From: Streptomyces sp. NBC_01689
GTDB taxonomy: Bacteria; Actinomycetota; Actinomycetes; Streptomycetales; Streptomycetaceae
Length of the DNA stretch: 64,000 nt
Assembly (NCBI RefSeq): GCF_036250675.1
Contig: NZ_CP109592.1
Location: forward strand, 3,596,001-3,660,000
Reading direction: 5' to 3'
Below are positions 9,122 to 19,811 of the stretch, piece by piece. Below the pieces are notes generated by a model, which did no database searches, was not told where the DNA came from, and saw only the letters and a program-made list of their open reading frames with translations. Both the position numbers and the translations under genes were made by a program. Each line of letters starts with the position of its first letter. Position 1 is the stretch's first letter.

Positions 9122-10129
9122 TCAGCGGGAAGCCTTCGGGTCCAGCGCGTCACGCACGCCGTCGCCGAAGAGGTTGAAGGCAAGGACGGTGATGAAGATC
9201 GCCACACCGGGGACCACCATGTACATGGGGTCGGACTCGTAGTAGTCGATCGCGCTGGACAGCATCTGTCCCCAGGACGAGGTGGGCGGCTTGACGCCCA
9301 CGCCCAGGAAGCTGAGTGCCGCCTCGGTCAGGATGTTCGTGGGGATCATCATCGTGGTGTAGACGATGATCGGTGCGACCAGGTTGGGCAGCAGTTCCTT
9401 GAACAGGATGTAGAAGCGCCCGGCGCCCAGCGATCGGGCGGCCTCGACGTACTCGCGCTCGCGCATCGAGAGCGTCTGGCCGCGCACCACGCGTCCGATG
9501 TAGGGCCAGCCGAAGAACCCGATGACCAGGATCATCACGAACACACGCACGTTGGAGCCCGACAGGCCCAGCATGTTGTTCGGCATCACCGAGACGAGGG
9601 CGATCGTGAACAGCAGCTGCGGGAAGGCCAGGAGGCCGTCCATCACGCGGCTGATGAGCGAGTCGACCCAGCCGCCGAAGAAGCCCGCGAGGATGCCGAG
9701 GACGGTGCCGAGGACGACGGCGACGACCGCGGAGAGGAAGCCCACGAGGAGCGAGACGCGGGCACCGTAGAGGATGCGGGCGAGGATGTCGCGGCCGTTG
9801 ACGGGCTCGACGCCCAGCAGGTGGTCACCGCTGATACCTCCCAACGACCCGGTGGGAGTGCCGAACAGAGGGTCGATCAGCTTCTCGTTGAAGGTGTCCG
9901 GGTCCTGGCCGAGCAAGTGGGTGATCACTGGCGCGAGCAGGGCGACCACGATGAGGACGAGCACGACGATGCCGCCGGTCAGGGCGAGCTTGTCCCTCTT
10001 CAGGCGTTCCCAGGCGATCCGGCCCAGGGAACGTCCCTGCACGACCTTCTCGCCGGCGGTGGCAGCCGCCGCTTCCTCGGTCGCACTCGGGGCCGCCTCC
10101 GCGGTCGGCTCGTGCAATGGTGCCGTCAT
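9122..10129 (-). CDS. Peptide ABC transporter permease (OppC/DppC type)
   Basis: First gene of the importer operon. The N-terminal OppC segment (GRSLGRIAWERLKRDKLALTGG) precedes six transmembrane helices. The HLLGVEPVNGRDILARILYGAR signature and the coupling loop EAARSLGAGRFYILFKELLPN are typical. The start is ATG at 10129 (MTAPLHEP), preceded by GAGAGGGG at about 11 bases; the frame is open for 37 more codons upstream without similarity. The first ~40 residues are Ala/Glu-rich and probably disordered. Confidence 0.93.
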   Translation of the reverse strand: MTAPLHEPTAEAAPSATEEAAAATAGEKVVQGRSLGRIAWERLKRDKLALTGGIVVLVLIVVALLAPVITHLLGQDPDTFNEKLIDPLFGTPTGSLGGISGDHLLGVEPVNGRDILARILYGARVSLLVGFLSAVVAVVLGTVLGILAGFFGGWVDSLISRVMDGLLAFPQLLFTIALVSVMPNNMLGLSGSNVRVFVMILVIGFFGWPYIGRVVRGQTLSMREREYVEAARSLGAGRFYILFKELLPNLVAPIIVYTTMMIPTNILTEAALSFLGVGVKPPTSSWGQMLSSAIDYYESDPMYMVVPGVAIFITVLAFNLFGDGVRDALDPKASR

Positions 10130-10474
10130 CTGGCAGGGACCCCTCTCAACCGGCGGTAGCCGGCCCACACGTGCCGCTCGTAGCGGCGTGATCAGTCCGT
10201 CGTACACAGGGGCTAAACCCCCTGGAGCGGGAGTCTTCAACGCGTCGGCGATCTGTAGCCAGACCTGACGGTGAATGGATGCCTAAACGTGATGCCATTC
10301 GAGGTGTTCCGTTATCCGGACGGTGGGTAACGGGTGTCGGACACGGGGCAGTTGGTGCGGTCCCGGCGAATACGGGCGCTAACCGGACGATCCCTTGCCA
10401 TCTACGCGCGAAGACATGCCGAATCTCCGGTGAAGAACCCGTGACAGTCCTTCACTGTCCGTCCGAAGACGTCC
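10130..10474. promoter_or_regulatory. Gap upstream of the peptide importer operon
   Basis: These 345 bases separate the SseB-like gene from the importer operon on the same strand. They must hold the importer promoter. I see a weak inverted repeat (CCGTTA / TAACGG around 10309-10333), no convincing -10/-35 pair and no strong terminator. No coding sequence is supported. Confidence 0.45.
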
Positions 10475-11275
10475 TCAGTAGGCACCCCGCGCCGGCGGGT
10501 ACCCGTAGCCGCCGGCCACCGGCGCCTGCGCCTGGCCCGCGTGGGCCTCGCGGTCGTAGAACGGGCGCGCGTTGGCGCGCAGCCACATCGCCACCGGGTC
10601 GTACTCGTCGGACATCGCGACGGTCGACACGGGCAGCCCGTCCGGGACCGCGCCGATCGACTGCTGCATCATCGCCCGCACCGAGTCGACCGCGGCCGGC
10701 GAGGTGTCGTAGACGTCGAGCCCGATGGCCAGATAAGGCGCCCCGAACGCGGGCTGCACCCAGGTCCGCCGCAACGACCGGACGGCGGGCGTGCGATGCG
10801 CGTTCTGCGTGAGCAGGGCGTAGAACTGCGGGATCTCGATGCCGGGTTCGGAGAGTCTGAGCGGGCCCGCGGGCTGTCGCTCCAGGCCGGCGGCGATTCG
10901 GCGCAGATCCAGCCAGGGGATGCCGACCCCGCCGCCCGGGGCGTGCGGATTGAGCCACAGGCCGAAGTGGTCGGGGTAGAGGGTGCGGGCCACGTCGAGA
11001 CCGTCGACGACCTCGTACGACCTGTTCCAGCCGCTGGCCGAGAGCTCCTGGGCGGAGGTGACGCACGGCGCGTAACCGAAGCCGCCCACCTCCATGTTCC
11101 CGTACTGGGCGTCGGGGGAGCCGCCCTGGCCGTGCCAGAGGAGCATCCACACCTGGCCGGACGACGGGGTCGCGAGCGCGCGAAGGAGCGCCTCGTAGGC
11201 GTCGAAACGCCCGGGCGTCACCTGGCGCAGCATGTGCTCGACCTGCCCGGCCGCGGCCGTGCCCGACGCACTCAC
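10475..11275 (-). CDS. sseB: Enhanced serine sensitivity (SseB-like) protein
   Basis: A 266-residue soluble protein with the C-terminal SseB domain, ending in VAMWLRANARPFYDRE, the hallmark shared with the next gene upstream. SseB was named in E. coli because its overproduction alters serine sensitivity; its biochemical role is unknown. GTG at 11275 (VSASGTAAAGQ) is chosen because it has GAAGGGG nine bases upstream; a TTG two codons earlier is less likely. The last ~20 residues are Gly/Ala/Tyr-rich. It lies close to a serine/glycine catabolic operon, a suggestive association. Confidence 0.8.
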   Translation of the reverse strand: MSASGTAAAGQVEHMLRQVTPGRFDAYEALLRALATPSSGQVWMLLWHGQGGSPDAQYGNMEVGGFGYAPCVTSAQELSASGWNRSYEVVDGLDVARTLYPDHFGLWLNPHAPGGGVGIPWLDLRRIAAGLERQPAGPLRLSEPGIEIPQFYALLTQNAHRTPAVRSLRRTWVQPAFGAPYLAIGLDVYDTSPAAVDSVRAMMQQSIGAVPDGLPVSTVAMSDEYDPVAMWLRANARPFYDREAHAGQAQAPVAGGYGYPPARGAY

Positions 11276-11445
11276 CCTCAATCGCCCCTTCGCGAAGAAA
11301 TCACGATGAACTCACTCATTACGCCACCGACACCGGTGGCCGGGGTCCGTCGACACCGCGTCCACACCCCGACCGAGCCATGAAACCAGCTTAAGCGGCG
11401 ATCCTGACAGCGACTTGACGCACGGCACGGGAGGTCTCCGCCGCG

Positions 11446-12228
11446 TCAGTAGCCCTGTTGGTAGAACGGGCGCACGTTCGCGCGCATCCACTCCCCCACC
11501 GGGTCCTGCGCGACGTCGAGGAACACCATGTTCACCGGCCGGTCCACCGGCACCCGGCCGAGGGCGCGGCCGAGCGCCTCCAGCGGCGGCGTCTGCGCGT
11601 CGCCCTCCCAGCCGACCACCTCGACCCCGATGAACATCAGCGGGTCGTCGCCCTCGATGCTGGCCAGACAGCGGCGCGCGGTCAGCACCACGCCGGTCGC
11701 GGCGAACTCCGCCGAGGCCGCGGCGAGGAAGTCCACCGGGTCGTCCTGCCAGTCGGGTTCGAAGAGTTTCACCCGGCCGCCGCTCGCCGGGCCGTCCAGC
11801 GCGGTGCGCCCGGCGCGGCACAGTTCGGCCACCGCCAGGGGCGGCAGCGGGACCCCCACCACGCCGCCCGGGTTGATCGCGACGCCGACCTGCGGGGGGA
11901 GCCCGCGGGCGAACTCGACGGCGGGCGCGATGGTGAACGACAGATGGCTGCCGACGACCTGGCGGAACTGCTCCTCGGAGCTGAAGACCGGCACGTAGGC
12001 CTGGCCCTCGATCTCCAGCGTGGGCAGGTCGAGGGGGCCGGCGTGCGGACCGCCGCCGTTGGGCAGCGGCACCCAGACGAAGCTGCGGCCGAGGACCTCG
12101 ACGATGCGGCCGCCCGCCGAGGGCACCCCGAGGGAGGCGGAGAGCACCTCCTCGAGTTCGTTGCCCGGCCAGCCGCCGTGCGGGTGGGGGTGCGGGTGTG
12201 CTGGTGCCGGGAAGTCGGGGAAGTCCAT
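11446..12228 (-). CDS. SseB-family protein (second paralogue)
   Basis: A 260-residue soluble protein with an N-terminal SseB-type domain (FVWVPLPNGGG ... YVPVFSSEEQFRQV) and a C-terminal domain ending in VGEWMRANVRPFYQQGY. That ending matches the VAMWLRANARPFYDRE ending of the downstream paralogue, so the two derive from duplication. The N-terminus has a His/Pro repeat (AHPHPHPHGG), which might bind metal or be neutral. The gap to the next gene is about 170 bases, so the pair is probably co-transcribed. Confidence 0.8.
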   Translation of the reverse strand: MDFPDFPAPAHPHPHPHGGWPGNELEEVLSASLGVPSAGGRIVEVLGRSFVWVPLPNGGGPHAGPLDLPTLEIEGQAYVPVFSSEEQFRQVVGSHLSFTIAPAVEFARGLPPQVGVAINPGGVVGVPLPPLAVAELCRAGRTALDGPASGGRVKLFEPDWQDDPVDFLAAASAEFAATGVVLTARRCLASIEGDDPLMFIGVEVVGWEGDAQTPPLEALGRALGRVPVDRPVNMVFLDVAQDPVGEWMRANVRPFYQQGY

Positions 12229-12249
12229 CTGTCTACCGCCTGCTGTGAA

Positions 12250-12320
12250 CCGCTGATCCGGTGTTCCGGTGTTCCGGTGTCCTGGTGTGCTGGTGCGCTG
12301 TTCCGCTGTGGTGTTCCGGC
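12250..12320. repeat. GGTGTTCC tandem low-complexity tract
   Basis: The leader upstream of the second SseB-like gene has several copies of GGTGTTCC and close variants (GGTGTCCT, GGTGTGCT, GGTGCGCT) on the plus strand. It is non-coding and looks like slippage-derived repeat; no function is apparent. Confidence 0.5.
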
Positions 12321-12480
12321 TGGAAAGGTTAGTGGGCGCCTACGACCCTCTCGTACGACGATGTCCCGTTCTCCTGCACGAGCTTCGGTACGCCCTTGCG
12401 CCGGGGTGGCCCGCGCGCCCGTACGAGCCGCCCCGGCGCGACGCGTCCGCGGCCTGCCGCGCCCCCTCACCGCCGGGCCC

Positions 12481-13149
12481 TCAGCCGCCGAAGTCGATCC
12501 GGCGCAGCACGTTCGCAGCCGTGCGGTCGAGGAGCACCGCCGAGCCGCAGCCTTCCGGCAGTTCGCCCCGCTCGACCGAGCGCAGGAGCCGGCTCAGCGC
12601 GCCCCGGTGACGCGCGAACGCGTACCGCGAGACGCCCCGGCCGCGCTCGCGCTGGCCCTCCAGCGCCGTGCCGGGCGTGACGTCGAGGAGCAGCAGGTGC
12701 AGGGTGCCGCCGCGACGGCGGGCCTCCCTGGCGAGCCAGCGGCGCACCCAGGCCTGTGTGCCGCAGTCGTGCACGACCACGCCGGTGCCGGAGCGCAGCG
12801 TGCGGCGCAGGCCCGCGTAGTGCGCGAGACGGACGAGGGGGCGGTAGACCGCGTACGGGAGGCGGCGGGCCAGCCGGGCTTCCCAGCGGTCGCGGGTGTC
12901 CTGGGAGTCCACGCGCCGGCCCGCGACCGCGCGGCGCATCAGGGTGGATTTGCCGCTGCCCGGCAGTCCGGTGACCACCACCAGGTCCGCCGTGCCGAAG
13001 TACAGGCCGTGCGGGCTGTGTCCGGCCCGCTCCCTGAGGTCGCGCACGACGGCCGCCGGAAGCGCGCCGCACGCCTCCCGCGCCGCGGTTCCCGGCCGGC
13101 GCGGCAGCGCGAGCGCCGAGGTCGCCGCGTACGCCCTGGTCCTGTTCAC
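12481..13149 (-). CDS. AAA/P-loop kinase-like ATPase
   Basis: A 222-residue predicted nucleotide kinase of the AAA_33 (zeta toxin/polynucleotide-kinase-like) group. Walker A is GLPGSGKST (residues 61-69), and an Arg-rich lid region (ARRRG, RERGRGVSRYAFARHR) is followed by a terminal segment VLLDRTAANVLRRIDF. The substrate cannot be told. GTG at 13149 is chosen because GGAGG sits nine bases upstream and VNRTRAYAATSAL begins the conserved part; the frame is open another 36 codons. It is divergent from the riboswitch-controlled operon. Confidence 0.75.
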   Translation of the reverse strand: MNRTRAYAATSALALPRRPGTAAREACGALPAAVVRDLRERAGHSPHGLYFGTADLVVVTGLPGSGKSTLMRRAVAGRRVDSQDTRDRWEARLARRLPYAVYRPLVRLAHYAGLRRTLRSGTGVVVHDCGTQAWVRRWLAREARRRGGTLHLLLLDVTPGTALEGQRERGRGVSRYAFARHRGALSRLLRSVERGELPEGCGSAVLLDRTAANVLRRIDFGG

Positions 13150-13327
13150 CGTGATCGTCCTCCCCTTGGGTGTGGAGTCCCATCCCCGTCGAGTGTAAAG
13201 AGAAGGTAATGCGCGGTGGTTCCGTTTTCCGTGTTCGGACTGCCACAGGCCGGTCACAGATCCGGACTGCCGTCATCGGACGGCGCGTGCAATGATGTGC
13301 CCGCCAACTGCATACCGGCCGCTTGAA

Positions 13328-13557
13328 TCCGCGCGGGAGAGTTCCCGGTGACGTGCACACCTCCGTGTGACGCACGTTCCGCCGGGACGCCGAAGGAGCA
13401 AGTCCCTCCCTTGAATCTCTCAGGCCCCGTTACCGCGCGGGCGAGGCACATCTGAAAAGCGGGCCGCTGACCGGTGGCTCCACCCAAGGTGCAAGTCGTG
13501 ACCTCCGTTCGCGGGGTCGTGATGAACCTCTCAGGTTCCGATGACAGATGGGGAGGA
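13328..13557 (+). ncRNA. Tandem glycine riboswitch (two aptamers) upstream of gcvT
   Basis: Two glycine aptamers lie head to tail before gcvT. Aptamer I has GGGAGAGT, CCGAAGGAGCAAG and AATCTCTCAGGC, closed by CCGCGCGG (about 13329-13336) with the same self-complementary sequence at 13433-13440. Aptamer II has CCCAAGGTGCAAGTC and CTCTCAGGTTCCG, closed by CATCTG (13449-13454) pairing with CAGATG (13545-13550). The family binds glycine and, upstream of gcv genes, normally turns expression on when glycine is plentiful. The expression platform is probably the GGGAGG and GGGAG region before the gcvT start. An ATG at 13541 lies inside aptamer II and is not the gcvT start. Confidence 0.93.
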
Positions 13558-13591
13558 ACGACCTCGCCGTCATGCCTTGGGAGCCCTACCG

Positions 13592-14710
13592 ATGAGCAGT
13601 AACGCACCCCGTCGTACCGCGCTCGATGCCCTGCATCGCTCGCTGGGCGCGACGATGACCGACTTCGCGGGCTGGGACATGCCCCTGCGGTACGGCTCGG
13701 AACGCGACGAGCACGTCGCCGTCCGTACCCGGGCCGGTCTCTTCGACCTCTCGCACATGGGCGAGATCACGGTCACCGGCCCGCAGGCGGCCGCGCTGCT
13801 GAACCACGCGCTGGTCGGCAACATCGCCTCGGTCGGCGTGGGCCGCGCCCGCTACACCATGATCTGCCGGGCGGACGGCGGCATCCTCGACGACCTGATC
13901 GTCTACCGGCTGGCCGAGACCGAGTACATGGTCGTCGCCAACGCCTCCAACGCGCAGGTCGTCCTCGACGCGCTGGCCGAGCGCGCCGCCGGATTCGACG
14001 CCGAGGTCCGCGACGACCGGGACGCCTACGCGCTGCTCGCGATCCAGGGTCCCGTGTCCCCCGGCATCCTCAAGTCGCTCACCGACGCCGACCTGGACGG
14101 CCTGAAGTACTACGCGGGCCTGCCGGGGACGGTCGCGGGCGTCCCGGCGCTGATCGCGCGCACCGGCTACACGGGCGAGGACGGCTTCGAGCTCTTCGTG
14201 GCGCCGTCCGACGCCGAGAAGCTGTGGCAGGCGCTGACCGAGGCGGGCGCGCCCGCCGGGCTGGTTCCGTGCGGTCTGTCCTGCCGCGACACGCTGCGCC
14301 TGGAGGCGGGCATGCCGCTGTACGGGCACGAGCTGACCACCTCGCTCACCCCCTTCGACGCGGGGCTCGGACGGGTCGTCAAGTTCGAGAAGGAGGGCGA
14401 CTTCGTGGGCCGTGAGGCCCTGGAGGCCGCCGCCGCACGCGCCGCCGCGAACCCCCCGCGGGTGCTCGTCGGGCTCGTCGCCGAGGGCCGCCGGGTCCCG
14501 CGCGCCGGGTTCGCCGTCGTCGCGGACGGCGTGGCCGTCGGCGAGGTCACGTCCGGCGCTCCCTCCCCGACGCTGGGCCGGCCGATCGCCATGGCCTACG
14601 TCGACGCCGCGCACGCCGCACCGGGCACGTCCGGTGTCGGCGTGGACATCCGGGGCAGCCACGAACCGTACGAGGTCGTGGCCCTGCCGTTCTACAAGCG
14701 TCAGAAGTAG
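13592..14710 (+). CDS. gcvT: Glycine cleavage system T protein (aminomethyltransferase)
   Basis: A 372-residue folate-dependent aminomethyltransferase. It takes the methylamine group from lipoyl-H-protein and makes 5,10-methylene-THF plus ammonia. Typical T-protein segments are present: FAGWDMPLRYGS near the N-terminus, RAGLFDLSHMGEI, the NASN motif, RTGYTGEDGFELF, and RLEAGMPLYGHEL. ATG at 13592 (MSSNAPRRT) has GGGAG eight bases upstream. It is first in a riboswitch-controlled operon with gcvH, glyA and sdaA; the P and L proteins must be encoded elsewhere. Confidence 0.97.
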   Translation: MSSNAPRRTALDALHRSLGATMTDFAGWDMPLRYGSERDEHVAVRTRAGLFDLSHMGEITVTGPQAAALLNHALVGNIASVGVGRARYTMICRADGGILDDLIVYRLAETEYMVVANASNAQVVLDALAERAAGFDAEVRDDRDAYALLAIQGPVSPGILKSLTDADLDGLKYYAGLPGTVAGVPALIARTGYTGEDGFELFVAPSDAEKLWQALTEAGAPAGLVPCGLSCRDTLRLEAGMPLYGHELTTSLTPFDAGLGRVVKFEKEGDFVGREALEAAAARAAANPPRVLVGLVAEGRRVPRAGFAVVADGVAVGEVTSGAPSPTLGRPIAMAYVDAAHAAPGTSGVGVDIRGSHEPYEVVALPFYKRQK

Positions 14711-14854
14711 GTCCGCCGGGGTCCGGGCGCGTCGGCGTGACGTACCCCGTCGCGGCCTGTCCCCTGTCCCTTGGCCGTCCCTCGTCCCGGGACACCCCGC
14801 ACCCCGTCCGTACCCGTTCATCAGCACTCCCCCGCGTACAGGAGAATTCAGGCC

Positions 14855-15232
14855 ATGAGCAACCCCCAGCAGCTGCGCTACAGCAAGGAGCACGAATGGC
14901 TGTCGGCCGCCGAGGACGGCGTCTCGACGGTCGGCATCACCGAGTTCGCGGCCAACGCGCTCGGCGATGTCGTCTACGCCCAGCTTCCGGAGGTCGGTGA
15001 CACGGTGACCGCGGGCGAGTCCTGCGGCGAGCTGGAGTCGACCAAGTCGGTCAGCGACCTGTACGCGCCGGTCACCGGCGAGATCGTGGAGGCCAACCAG
15101 GACGTCGTGGACGACCCGTCGCTGGTCAACTCCGCGCCCTTCGAGGGCGGCTGGCTGTTCAAGGTACGCGTCACGGACGAGCCGGACGACCTGATGTCCG
15201 CCGACGAGTACACCGCCTTCACCGCCGGCTGA
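14855..15232 (+). CDS. gcvH: Glycine cleavage system H protein (lipoyl carrier)
   Basis: A 125-residue H-protein of standard length. The lipoyl-lysine is Lys 64 in [12 protein letters not shown]. It shuttles the aminomethyl group between P, T and L proteins. ATG at 14855 has AGGAGA ten bases upstream; the longer frame from 14771 would add a non-conserved leader. It follows gcvT after 144 bases and is 11 bases from glyA. Confidence 0.97.
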   Translation: MSNPQQLRYSKEHEWLSAAEDGVSTVGITEFAANALGDVVYAQLPEVGDTVTAGESCGELESTKSVSDLYAPVTGEIVEANQDVVDDPSLVNSAPFEGGWLFKVRVTDEPDDLMSADEYTAFTAG

Positions 15233-15243
15233 GGAGCCACCGC

Positions 15244-16506
15244 ATGTCGCTTCTGAACACGCCCCTGCACGAGCTGGACCCGGACGTCGCGGCCGCCCTC
15301 GACGCCGAGCTGCACCGCCAGCAGTCCACGCTGGAGATGATCGCCTCGGAGAACTTCGCTCCGGTCGCGGTCATGGAGGCCCAGGGCTCGGTCCTGACCA
15401 ACAAGTACGCCGAGGGCTACCCGGGCCGCCGTTACTACGGCGGCTGCGAGCACGTGGACGTCGTCGAGCAGATCGCCATCGACCGGGTCAAGGCGCTGTT
15501 CGGCGCCGAGCACGCGAACGTGCAGCCGCACTCGGGCGCCCAGGCCAACGCGGCCGCGATGTTCGCGCTGCTCAAGCCGGGCGACACGATCATGGGCCTG
15601 AACCTCGCGCACGGCGGGCACCTGACCCACGGCATGAAGATCAACTTCTCCGGCAAGCTCTACGACGTGGTCGCGTACCACGTGGACGAGGAGTCGGGTC
15701 AGGTCGACATGGCCGAGGTCGAGCGCCTCGCCAAGGAGTCCCGGCCGAAGCTGATCGTGGCCGGCTGGTCCGCCTACCCGCGGCAGCTGGACTTCGCCGA
15801 GTTCCGCCGCATCGCCGACGAGGTCGGCGCGTACCTCATGGTCGACATGGCGCACTTCGCCGGCCTGGTGGCCGCGGGGCTGCACCCGAACCCGGTGCCG
15901 CACGCCCACGTCGTCACCACGACCACCCACAAGACGCTGGGCGGCCCGCGCGGCGGTGTGATCCTCTCCACCGCCGAACTGGCCAAGAAGATCAACTCCG
16001 CGGTCTTCCCCGGTCAGCAGGGCGGTCCGCTGGAGCATGTGATCGCCGCGAAGGCGGTCTCCTTCAAGGTCGCCGCCACCGACGACTTCAAGGAGCGCCA
16101 GCAGCGTACGCTCGACGGTGCGCGGATCCTCGCCGAACGTCTGGTGCGGGCCGACGTCACCGAGCACGGCGTCTCGGTCCTGTCGGGCGGCACGGAGGTG
16201 CACCTGGTCCTGGTCGACCTGCGCAACTCCGCGCTGGACGGGCAGCAGGCCGAGGACCGGCTGCACGAGCTCGGCATCACGGTCAACCGGAACGCGATCC
16301 CGAACGACCCGCGGCCCCCGATGGTGACCTCGGGTCTGCGCATCGGCACGCCCGCCCTGGCCACCCGCGGCTTCCAGGCCGAGGACTTCGCCGAGGTCGC
16401 GGACATCATCGCCGAGGCGCTGAAGCCGGTCTACGACGCGGACGCCCTCAAGGCCCGGGTGTCCGCTCTGGCCGACAAGCACCCGCTGTACCCCGGCCTG
16501 AAGTAG
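15244..16506 (+). CDS. glyA: Serine hydroxymethyltransferase
   Basis: A 420-residue PLP enzyme that interconverts glycine plus 5,10-methylene-THF with serine plus THF. The PLP lysine is Lys 230 in [14 protein letters not shown]; the substrate-binding SENF motif (35-38) and the [13 protein letters not shown] segment are intact. Downstream of gcvTH it uses the methylene-THF released by glycine cleavage to make serine, which the next gene product deaminates. It may be a second, catabolic SHMT rather than the housekeeping copy. Confidence 0.97.
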   Translation: MSLLNTPLHELDPDVAAALDAELHRQQSTLEMIASENFAPVAVMEAQGSVLTNKYAEGYPGRRYYGGCEHVDVVEQIAIDRVKALFGAEHANVQPHSGAQANAAAMFALLKPGDTIMGLNLAHGGHLTHGMKINFSGKLYDVVAYHVDEESGQVDMAEVERLAKESRPKLIVAGWSAYPRQLDFAEFRRIADEVGAYLMVDMAHFAGLVAAGLHPNPVPHAHVVTTTTHKTLGGPRGGVILSTAELAKKINSAVFPGQQGGPLEHVIAAKAVSFKVAATDDFKERQQRTLDGARILAERLVRADVTEHGVSVLSGGTEVHLVLVDLRNSALDGQQAEDRLHELGITVNRNAIPNDPRPPMVTSGLRIGTPALATRGFQAEDFAEVADIIAEALKPVYDADALKARVSALADKHPLYPGLK

Positions 16507-16606
16507 TTCGCACGGAACGTACGATTCACCGGGGCGCCGCGCACACTGGAATCACAGGTGTGTGCGGCGCCCACCCCATGCACCACCCCGTTTGCGAGGA
16601 GTTCCC

Positions 16607-17974
<1,368 letters not shown>

Positions 17975-18033
17975 GAGGGTCCCCCCGGAATCCGGCCGTC
18001 GGCTGATGTCCCGCGCCGCTCGGGAAGGCGGAC

Positions 18034-19428
18034 TCAGGCGGTGGCGGCCGCGCGCTCGCGCTCGGTCAGGGGCGGCCCGTCCAGCGGGGGCTTCTTCCGG
18101 CCGAGGTAGACCAGGGCCAGCATGTCGGGCATGAGCAGCCGGGCAGGGGGTTTCTCCATGCTCATCACGTCCAGCAGGATGCGCAGGGCGTGCGGGTTGC
18201 GCGAGCCGGCGTCGACGGCCCTGTCCACGAAGGCCGCGAGGTTCTTCTCCAGCCGGGTGGGGGGCTGATCGCTGGCGCCCGGGTAGAACACGTCCTGGCC
18301 CACCGCCAGGTTCCACGCGTTCTCGACCGGGCGGGCCGCGGCTCGCTGGATGCGCCGGGACGTGCCGGGAGCGAGAAGGCCGTGGCGTCGCAGGACGTCG
18401 CGCAGGGCGACGACGCTCTGCGCCGCGGCACTCAGTCCGTGACCGTAGACCGGGTTGTAACCGGCGACCGCCTCGCCGAGGACGGCGAACCCGTCGGGCC
18501 AGCGGGCGGCCTTCTCGTAGTAGCGCCGCTTGTTGGCCGTGCTGCGGGTGGTGACGACGTCCGTCTCGGGCTCGGCCCCCGCGAGGAGTTCGCCGATGAC
18601 GGGGTGCGGCAGCCCGAGCGCGAAGGGGACGAACTCCTCGTTCTTCGCGCTGGGCCGGCCGCCGCGGGTCCCCGCGAGGGTGACCAGCCAGCGGCCGCCC
18701 TCGATGGGCGTGATGATGCCGCCCCTGCCGGGGTTCCGGCGCGGATCGGCCTGGACGTTGACGATCGGGAACCCGTCGGCGGTGGTGCCCGGAGCTCGGT
18801 AGATCCGGCTGGCGTAGCCGACGCCCGCGTCGACTGTGCGTTCGGCCACGGGCGGGAGGCCCAGGCTCCGCAGCCAGGCGGGGGCCCGGCTGCCGCGGCC
18901 GCCGGCGTCGACGACCAGATCGGCGGCGAGGGTGGCATGGGTGTCCCCCGTGCGTATGCGGACTCCGGACACCCGCCCGGAGTCGCCCTCCAGGGACAGG
19001 ACTTCGGTGCGCTGCCGCAGTGAGACGCGCCGGTCCGCCAGCACCCGGGCACGGACCACGGAGTCGAGCAGATCCCGGCTGCAGAGGAGGCTGATGTGGC
19101 GGGCGTGGTGGAAGCGGCGGAACCACTGGCCCGACGGCGCCTTGGAGACCAGGTCGGTCATGATCCGGCTTCGCCGGGCGCCCCGGCCGACGAGTTCGTC
19201 GACGACCCCCGGCAGCAGTTCCTCCAGTGCCTTGACCCCGCCGGACCACAGCACGTGGGCGTGCCGGGCCTGCGGCAGCCCCTTGCGCGGGTGCGGACCG
19301 TCCGGCAGGACGTCGCGTTCGACCAGGGTGACGTCGGCGTGCTCGGCGAGGACGGCCGCCGCGAGCATGCCCGTCATGCCCCCTCCGATGACCACGGCGG
19401 TACGGCGGGAAGCGGCGCTGTCGGGCAT
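18034..19428 (-). CDS. FAD-dependent oxidoreductase (monooxygenase-like)
   Basis: A 464-residue flavoprotein of the PHBH/squalene-epoxidase-like fold. An N-terminal Rossmann motif VIGGGMTGMLAAAVLAEH is followed by VERD at the end of the second strand. A second FAD motif VVDAGGRGSRAP lies near residue 170 and the third, VLGEAVAGYNPVYGHG (GD-type motif with E in place of D), near 310. The substrate is unknown. ATG at 19428 starts MPDSAASRRT. The gene is on the same strand as the MAB_1171c-type block and 383 bases downstream of it, so it may belong to that cluster or have its own promoter. Confidence 0.82.
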   Translation of the reverse strand: MPDSAASRRTAVVIGGGMTGMLAAAVLAEHADVTLVERDVLPDGPHPRKGLPQARHAHVLWSGGVKALEELLPGVVDELVGRGARRSRIMTDLVSKAPSGQWFRRFHHARHISLLCSRDLLDSVVRARVLADRRVSLRQRTEVLSLEGDSGRVSGVRIRTGDTHATLAADLVVDAGGRGSRAPAWLRSLGLPPVAERTVDAGVGYASRIYRAPGTTADGFPIVNVQADPRRNPGRGGIITPIEGGRWLVTLAGTRGGRPSAKNEEFVPFALGLPHPVIGELLAGAEPETDVVTTRSTANKRRYYEKAARWPDGFAVLGEAVAGYNPVYGHGLSAAAQSVVALRDVLRRHGLLAPGTSRRIQRAAARPVENAWNLAVGQDVFYPGASDQPPTRLEKNLAAFVDRAVDAGSRNPHALRILLDVMSMEKPPARLLMPDMLALVYLGRKKPPLDGPPLTERERAAATA

Positions 19429-19811
19429 GTACGGATCTCTCTTCTGTCGCGGGGCCGGAGCGGACGGCGGACCTCGCCCGCCGCACACCACCCCGCATCA
19501 TGCGCGACACCCTGTCGCGGCTGCGAGCGGAGTGGTCCGGGGCCGGCCGCTCACCGGGGTGTGACGGGTCCAGCCGCACCGGTGCGGCGGACAGGTCCGG
19601 CCGAAGGCTTCCCCGCCGAGGGGCGTTTCGATCTTCCGTGGGCGGAGATGCCGGGGGTCACCGCCGGGCGGCGCGGTGCGCCGGTCCGCCCGGGGGTGGT
19701 CCGCCCGGGTGCTGTCCCGTGGCCCTCGGCGGGTGGAGCCGTAGGGCGGACCCGGCCCGGGGAGGTACCGGCCGGGGCGGCGCCCCGGGTGCGGCGGCGC
19801 CCTCGCGCACG
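19429..19811. promoter_or_regulatory. Gap between the 7-TM gene and the FAD oxidoreductase gene
   Basis: This 383-base gap is very GC-rich and non-coding. It contains a perfect 16-base palindrome GCCGCACCGGTGCGGC at 19573-19588, about 145 bases upstream of the oxidoreductase start, and a direct repeat of GGTCCGCCCGGG around 19680-19710. The palindrome is a candidate operator for the oxidoreductase gene or a terminator of the upstream block. No promoter can be called with confidence. Confidence 0.4.

Noticed and set aside
13541..13591. ATG 17 codons upstream of gcvT
   Set aside because: It lies in the closing stem of the second glycine aptamer and has no ribosome binding site; ATG at 13592 does.
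18034..19428. Secondary-metabolite gene cluster around the FAD oxidoreductase
   Set aside because: No synthase, synthetase or other tailoring gene is nearby.
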